From Peptoniphilaceae bacterium (GTDB taxonomy: Bacteria; Bacillota; Clostridia; Tissierellales; Peptoniphilaceae): 63,371 bases of DNA. Below the pieces are notes generated by a model that had not been told where the DNA came from, made no database searches, and worked only from the letters and a program-made list of their open reading frames with translations. The position numbers were made by a program, and so were the translations under genes. Shown piece after piece: positions 59,457 to 63,371 of this stretch. Positions within the stretch are counted from its first letter, which is position 1; each line of letters opens with the position of its first letter. Location of the stretch: the NCBI GenBank assembly GCA_030152565.1, contig JASLJE010000009.1:1-63371 (forward strand). Reading direction: 5' to 3'.

Positions 59457-60202
59457 CTTTCCTCCTTATTTTTGTAAACTAATGGAATAATTGAACCTAG
59501 GTCAACCAAGTCCACATCCTTGGGATATAGGGCTTCAATTTTTTCTATCTCTAATATATTCCTTAATTCCTTATAATATTTATAGCTCTCTATATTGCCA
59601 GTAAATAATATTTGGCTTTGGTTTATCATACCACAAGTACCTCCTATTATTCCACTGTCAAAACCATCTAAAGCTATGTGGCCATATCCTATTAAATAGC
59701 TCTTTAGCTTCCTTTGGATTAATGACCTATGTATCTTTATATCTGATGTTATAATAAAGTCTCTTATGGGTATAGTTGAACACTTGGCATAGGCCTGTTT
59801 TATATAAATAGCTTCCAGTCCTTGAAGCTTAAGTCCTTCCTCCAAGCCAGGATCAATGGCGTCCTCCTTGGTCAAATAAAAGTTCTTTAGCCTTCCAACA
59901 TTTAGGGAACAGTCCCTAGGATAAAGCTTATCCAAGTCACTAGTCGCCCTTACTACCTCCAGGCCATAGGGGCTTAATTTTTCCCTATAGTAGTCATAAC
60001 TATCCTTGGAAGCCATAAAGAGATCTTCTCTTATAGGGTGGATTTGTAGGTCTGGATGATCTGCTACCCTATCATCCACAGCCACCTTTCTAGTGTAGAT
60101 TATATCTATGTCTTTTTCTTCTATATAGGCTATTAGTCTAGGGTCAGCCTTGTAACTTAGGATGACTCCATCAGCCTTCTTATCTATTATAAATCCATTC
60201 AT
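59453..60202 (-). CDS. Pentein-like (GME-fold) protein, DUF6873-like
   Basis: 249 aa cytosolic protein. Repeated short modules such as YPRDCSLNVGRLKNFYL and YGHIALDGFDSGIIGGTCGM are typical of a clostridial family described as GME/pentein fold (arginine-modifying enzyme superfamily). A candidate nucleophile Cys is in GGTCGM and a His in YGHIAL. Function not established. It leads the operon with hisS and thrS (4-nt overlap), which hints at a link to translation. A TATAAT only 13 nt before its start suggests a very short leader. Confidence 0.65.
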   Translation of the reverse strand: MNGFIIDKKADGVILSYKADPRLIAYIEEKDIDIIYTRKVAVDDRVADHPDLQIHPIREDLFMASKDSYDYYREKLSPYGLEVVRATSDLDKLYPRDCSLNVGRLKNFYLTKEDAIDPGLEEGLKLQGLEAIYIKQAYAKCSTIPIRDFIITSDIKIHRSLIQRKLKSYLIGYGHIALDGFDSGIIGGTCGMINQSQILFTGNIESYKYYKELRNILEIEKIEALYPKDVDLVDLGSIIPLVYKNKEER

Positions 60203-60238
60203 AGTATCCCCTATTATAGCATATTATTTTATTTAAAA

Positions 60239-60272
60239 TAAAAAATCTTGAAATCAAAAGACTTCAAGATTT
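60239..60272 (-). terminator. Terminator of the tRNA operon
   Basis: 10-bp stem AAATCTTGAA/TTCAAGATTT (60243-60252 with 60263-60272) touching the tRNA-Cys CCA, followed by TTTTTATTTT on the minus strand. Confidence 0.85.
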
Positions 60273-60345
60273 GGAGGCGGCACCCAGATTTGAACTGGGG
60301 GTGAAGGTGTTGCAGACCTCTGCCTTACCACTTGGCTATGCCGCC
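60272..60345 (-). tRNA. tRNA-Cys (GCA)
   Basis: Cloverleaf starting GGCGGCA with acceptor partner TGCCGCC, anticodon loop CTGCAAC (GCA), T-arm GTTCAAATC, encoded CCA. Third gene of the tRNA cluster. Confidence 0.97.
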
Positions 60346-60350
60346 ATTTA

Positions 60351-60425
60351 TGGAGCGGAAGACGAGATTCGAACTCGCGACCCTCGCCTTGGCAAGGCGA
60401 TGCTCTACCACTGAGCCACTTCCGC
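60351..60425 (-). tRNA. tRNA-Gly (GCC)
   Basis: GCGGAAG pairs with CTTCCGC, anticodon loop TTGCCAA (GCC), T-arm GTTCGAATC, encoded CCA. Confidence 0.97.
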
Positions 60426-60433
60426 ATTTTTTA

Positions 60434-60509
<76 letters not shown>

Positions 60510-60519
60510 TTACCAATTT

Positions 60520-60548
60520 ATTATAAACTCATTATATTTTTTTGTCAA
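60520..60548 (-). promoter_or_regulatory. Consensus promoter of the tRNA cluster
   Basis: TTGACA (60548-60543), 17-nt spacer, TATAAT (60525-60520), 10 nt before mature tRNA-Phe. Fully consensus, as expected of a stable-RNA operon. Confidence 0.92.
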
Positions 60549-60660
60549 ATACTTATGACTAAAGTACTGACGACAAAAATAATATTATCACAAATAAATA
60601 TTTTTAGCAAGTCTTTTTCTCTTATTGATTTTTTCTAAATATGATAATAAATTATATCCT

Positions 60661-60690
60661 AAAAAAAGAGTATTATCAAATACTCTTTTT
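60661..60690 (-). terminator. Terminator after the small Cys-rich gene
   Basis: 12-bp stem (60663-60674 with 60679-60690), loop ATCA, A/T runs on both sides, so able to work in both directions. Confidence 0.82.
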
Positions 60691-60692
60691 AC

Positions 60693-60857
60693 CTATCTGT
60701 AGGCCTTCCTTTTCAGGCTTGGATAATACAAATTCGTGTTTGCCATAAATCTCTTGCGGTTAATATTTTCTCTTGTCCTTTTAAATTCTTGGTATTTTTT
60801 ACACCTATCATGACATCCCCCATCTCTTAAATCACAATTTAAACATGGTCCATTCAT
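60693..60857 (-). CDS. Small cysteine-rich protein, possibly zinc-binding
   Basis: 54 aa. Starts MNGPCLNCDLRDGGCHDRC: four Cys and a His in ~15 residues, as in short zinc-binding proteins found in clostridial genomes and prophages (pattern CxxC-x6-CHxxC). The rest is basic (KKYQEFKRTRENINRK). AGGAGG stands 8 nt before the ATG and a strong terminator follows the stop, so it is very likely a real gene despite its size. No phage genes lie nearby. Function unknown. Confidence 0.75.
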   Translation of the reverse strand: MNGPCLNCDLRDGGCHDRCKKYQEFKRTRENINRKRFMANTNLYYPSLKRKAYR

Positions 60858-61158
60858 AGTATTTACCTCCTAAAAATTTATCGCCAATTAATATTACCCA
60901 CCTACAATAATATCATAACATATTTTATATAAATACTTATAGATTTAAGTAGATATTAATTAATTGACATAATTTGATAATAAATACAATAAATATTTTT
61001 ATTATACGCTATATGATGGTATAATGTTAAAAATAACAAATTCCGGAGGAGGTCAAAATGTATAATTAGTTACTATGAGATACTTTAGGGTATATTATAG
61101 TATAGAGTAATTAAGTAAATATTAAATAATAATAGATTTTCATTAAGAGGGGGAAAAT
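60858..61158. other. AT-rich intergenic region with candidate plus-strand promoters
   Basis: Holds the upstream region of the small Cys-rich gene (minus) and of the lipoprotein (plus). TTGACA at 60964-60969 with TACAAT 15 nt later, and a TATAAT at 61020-61025 with a weak -35, are plus-strand candidates. A start-stop mini-ORF follows. Nothing else is recognisable. Confidence 0.45.
61045..61069 (+). promoter_or_regulatory. Strong ribosome-binding site followed by a three-codon ORF
   Basis: GGAGGAGG (61045-61052), 5 nt, then ATG TAT AAT TAG (61058-61069), encoding only Met-Tyr-Asn. It lies 89 nt upstream of the lipoprotein start. Either a regulatory mini-ORF or the relic of a lost gene. Confidence 0.5.
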
Positions 61159-61791
61159 ATGAAAAAGAAATTATTAGCCATACTAATGGCTGCAATGCTA
61201 GCTTTAACTGCTTGTGGAGGATCACAAACTGTCCAAGTAAATGACGGTGATACCAGCGCAGAAAATGATAAGGATGCTGAAAAACCAGCAGAAGAAAAAC
61301 CTGAAGAAGATAAGGAAGAAGCCGAAGGAAAAGGCAATGATGAGGAAAAACCTGCTGAAGAAGAAGCTGATGACAATGAAGATATCTATGATGATCTTCA
61401 CAAAATGCAAATAAATATGGATAAGAAGCCTCATGAAGATATCGTTCATGAACCAGAACTTTACTCAGCTCTTATAAAAGAAGCCAAGCTTACAGAAGAC
61501 AAGGCCGTAACAGTTAAATATGAATATCTAAATGTTAAGGACTTGGAAAATGAAGAAGGTCTAATGTTTACACCTGTTGGCCTAAAGGTTGGAGACAGTG
61601 AAGGAAGACCACGTGAAGTATCAGCTGCTCTTGCACCTAGACTTTTAGAAAAAAGGGAAGTTTTCCAAAGTGGAGAAATCACCTATGACTTTGATGGAGC
61701 CCTTGAAGAAGGTAGCGAAGTAATCTTTACTCTAGAAAAAAATAATGATGCAAAAGACACTATAGAATTAAAAGCAAAGTTAAGCAAATAA
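61159..61791 (+). CDS. Lipoprotein with acidic linker, unknown function
   Basis: 210 aa. Signal peptide MKKKLLAILMAAMLALTAC with lipobox LTAC (Cys19). Residues ~22-75 are a low-complexity Glu/Asp/Lys/Pro tether (repeated EEKP and EEADD). The folded part (about 85-210) has a beta-rich pattern (AVTVKYEYLNVKDL, EVIFTLEKN) reminiscent of small Ig-like or DUF5067/4352-like exported domains, but I cannot assign it. GAGGGGG precedes the ATG; a strong terminator follows. Confidence 0.8.
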   Translation: MKKKLLAILMAAMLALTACGGSQTVQVNDGDTSAENDKDAEKPAEEKPEEDKEEAEGKGNDEEKPAEEEADDNEDIYDDLHKMQINMDKKPHEDIVHEPELYSALIKEAKLTEDKAVTVKYEYLNVKDLENEEGLMFTPVGLKVGDSEGRPREVSAALAPRLLEKREVFQSGEITYDFDGALEEGSEVIFTLEKNNDAKDTIELKAKLSK

Positions 61792-61795
61792 GACA

Positions 61796-61820
61796 AGGCG
61801 CTAAATATAGCGCTTTTTTT
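61796..61820 (+). terminator. Terminator of the lipoprotein gene
   Basis: Stem GCGCTA/TAGCGC (61798-61803 with 61808-61813), loop AATA, T7 run. Confidence 0.88.
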
Positions 61821-61871
61821 ATGCATTTTTATCCTCCTTAAGGTATAATTGACTCAAGTGGGAGGTTATAT

Positions 61872-63338
61872 ATGAGAGAAAAATTTAAGAAGATAGTTTC
61901 ACTACTTCTGCTAGTAGCTATATTGGGAACATCCTTTGTAAATGTGGGTTCTCTAGTACTGGCAGAAGATGTAAATGTAAGCAGTCAAGACCTGAAAGAC
62001 GTCTATGTTAAGGCCAGGGTTAATGTGAGAGATAAGTCTGGAGAAAAAGTTATTAGAAAGGCTGATCGGGGAGAAAAATTAAAGGGCTACTATAAGGGAT
62101 CCTATTTTTACTTTTCAGAAGGCAAGGCTCTACATAGAGTTCATACAAATTTTATCACATCTCATTTAAATGAGAACGTTATTGTAAAAGCTGATGTCAA
62201 TGTCAGGGATATGAATAACAAGATTATTGGCAGAGCCTATGCCAATAATAGTTTAAGCGGTTATGTAAAGGGAAATTATTTTTACACCACCTTTAATAAC
62301 AAGGATGCTAAAATTCATATTAACTTTATAACTAAGAAAAGTAATCTTGAAGAGCTTTTCATTTCTTCTAATGTAAATGTTAGAGACAGCAAGGGAAACA
62401 TCGTTTCCAAGGCCTATAAGGGAGAAAGCTACTATGGTTACCTAAGTGGCAACTATTACTTTATAAGTAGGACTAAAAATTCTATGCCCCTTAACAAGGT
62501 TCATAAAAGCTTTATAAGCAAAAGTCCTGTTAACACTACCATAAGTATTAAATCTAGGGTAAACCTTAGGGATTTAAATAATAAGGTGGTTGGCAAGGCC
62601 TATCCCAATAATGTATTTTATGGTTACTATAAGGGAAATTATTTCTATACCAGCTTTAATAATCAAAAAATAAAGATTCATACAAACTTTGTAAAAGCCA
62701 GTAGGGAAAAACTTTACAAGGTAGTCAGGGTTGTTGATGGAGATACCATCATAGTAGACTTTAATGGAAAAAATGAAAGAGTAAGACTTATAGGAGTAGA
62801 TACTCCAGAGTCAGTCCATCCTGATAAGTCTAAGAATAGCTATCTTGGAGTAAGGGCTTCTAACTTTACCAAGAATAAACTTAGTGGCAAACAAGTTAGG
62901 CTGGAATTTGACGTTCAAGAAAGAGACCACTATGGTAGACTTTTAGCCTATGTCTATCTAGATAACATTATGTTTAATAGAACTCTTTTAAGAACTGGTT
63001 ACGCCCAAGTGGCAACCTATCCGCCAAATGTTAGATACACCAGTGAATTTCTACAATTAGAAAGAGAAGCCAGAAATAAAAATATGGGTCTGTGGGGACT
63101 GGGCATGGAATATAAGCCTAGCGGTGGAGGACAAACAAAACCCAAGCCACCTACCAACCCTAATCAAAATTTTAATGGCAAGATAAAGGGTAACATCAAT
63201 AGCAAGGGAGAAAAAATCTATCACCTTCCTGGAGGAGCCTATTACAATAAAACAAAAATAGACACATCCAAGGGAGAAAGATGGTTTAATACAGAAGCCG
63301 AGGCCAGGGCCGCAGGCTGGAGAAAATCTAAAAGATAA
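61872..63338 (+). CDS. Secreted thermonuclease with four SH3-like repeats
   Basis: 488 aa. Signal peptide (about 1-31), four ~58-62 aa repeats (44-98, 99-156, 157-218, 219-278) each with VN(V/L)RD and a GYxxGNYF-type core, resembling bacterial SH3-type wall-binding modules. A staphylococcal-nuclease domain follows (281-410) with VDGDTIIVDF, RLIGVDTPES and HYGRLLAYVYL, giving the catalytic Arg, Glu and Arg. A Pro/Lys/Gly linker leads to a C-terminal ~50-aa domain (GNINSKGEKIYHLPGG, ending AGWRKSKR) often found after such nucleases. It degrades extracellular DNA or RNA, probably held at the wall. GGGAGG precedes the ATG; TATAAT at 61844-61849 is a candidate -10. Confidence 0.92.
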   Translation: MREKFKKIVSLLLLVAILGTSFVNVGSLVLAEDVNVSSQDLKDVYVKARVNVRDKSGEKVIRKADRGEKLKGYYKGSYFYFSEGKALHRVHTNFITSHLNENVIVKADVNVRDMNNKIIGRAYANNSLSGYVKGNYFYTTFNNKDAKIHINFITKKSNLEELFISSNVNVRDSKGNIVSKAYKGESYYGYLSGNYYFISRTKNSMPLNKVHKSFISKSPVNTTISIKSRVNLRDLNNKVVGKAYPNNVFYGYYKGNYFYTSFNNQKIKIHTNFVKASREKLYKVVRVVDGDTIIVDFNGKNERVRLIGVDTPESVHPDKSKNSYLGVRASNFTKNKLSGKQVRLEFDVQERDHYGRLLAYVYLDNIMFNRTLLRTGYAQVATYPPNVRYTSEFLQLEREARNKNMGLWGLGMEYKPSGGGQTKPKPPTNPNQNFNGKIKGNINSKGEKIYHLPGGAYYNKTKIDTSKGERWFNTEAEARAAGWRKSKR

Positions 63339-63355
63339 TAGTTAAAGAAAAGAGT

Positions 63356-63371
63356 CTCATATTTACATGAG
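63356..63371 (+). terminator. Possible start of a terminator, cut by the window end
   Basis: CTCAT and ATGAG (63356-63360 with 63367-63371) can pair around a 6-nt loop 18 nt after the nuclease stop. The window stops here, so any T-run is not visible. Confidence 0.35.

Noticed and set aside
60693..60857. Prophage remnant around the small Cys-rich gene
   Set aside because: No other phage-type gene, integrase or repeat is nearby; a single small gene is not enough.
62001..62705. DNA repeat array such as CRISPR
   Set aside because: The repetition is at protein level within one open frame, with diverged DNA and no spacers. No CRISPR array was found anywhere in the window.

Overview
The window is a 63 kb piece of a low-GC Gram-positive chromosome. 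AGGAGG-type ribosome-binding sites, TTGACA/TATAAT promoters, AGA/AGG/ATA-rich codon use, AddAB recombination, a MurE without the diaminopimelate motif, a two-gene KtrAB system and a pyrBI-type pyrimidine operon all point to an anaerobic Firmicute. My best guess is the Tissierellia / Peptoniphilaceae (anaerobic cocci). That placement is inference, not proof.

Layout. 31-5605 (minus): pyrimidine operon pyrB-pyrI-pyrC-pyrF-pyrK-pyrD-pyrE, preceded by a membrane-anchored serine hydrolase, an MsrA-MsrB fusion and a K+/H+ antiporter. 9.4-12.1 kb: a membrane J-domain protein and an ABC exporter. 12.2-20.8 kb: an SDR reductase, then glcK-addB-addA. 20.9-22.2 kb (plus): queT-yaaA behind a structured leader. 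22.2-25.0 kb (minus): murE, then a barnase-like lipoprotein followed by a barstar domain read in frame into a gamma-carbonic anhydrase. 25.1-25.4 kb: tmRNA. 25.6-27.7 kb: an unrecognised metallophosphoesterase protein. 27.9-31.4 kb: a heterodimeric ABC exporter. 31.4-39.9 kb (minus): a sulfur locus with two YeeE/YedE transporters, a CoA-disulfide reductase/rhodanese fusion, a taurine-type ABC system with fused permease and binding protein, and a small unknown protein. 39.9-52.1 kb (minus): pheS-pheT-zapA-U32 peptidase-mutS2-argS-membrane protein-TPR protein, packed as one operon. 52.1-54.9 kb: ktrB-ktrA-trmH. 55.0-56.2 kb: infC-rpmI-rplT behind a leader terminator. 56.2-60.2 kb: a pentein-like protein, hisS, thrS. 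60.3-60.5 kb: tRNA-Phe/Gly/Cys. 60.7-63.4 kb: a small Cys-rich protein, a lipoprotein and a secreted thermonuclease with four SH3-like repeats.

Most of the window is housekeeping. The items most worth a second look are: (1) the leader of the second YeeE gene, which can fold as an exact three-way junction followed by a terminator, with a 7-nt segment able to pair exclusively with either; (2) the barnase lipoprotein whose barstar gene is joined to a gamma-carbonic anhydrase across a T7 tract carrying an internal ribosome-binding site and start; (3) the orphan metallophosphoesterase directly downstream of ssrA, a common integration site; (4) a possible leaderless 28-codon ORF ending inside the terminator of the infC leader; (5) a 21-bp sequence shared by the two sulfur promoters.

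All calls come from reading the sequence; no database search or folding program was run.
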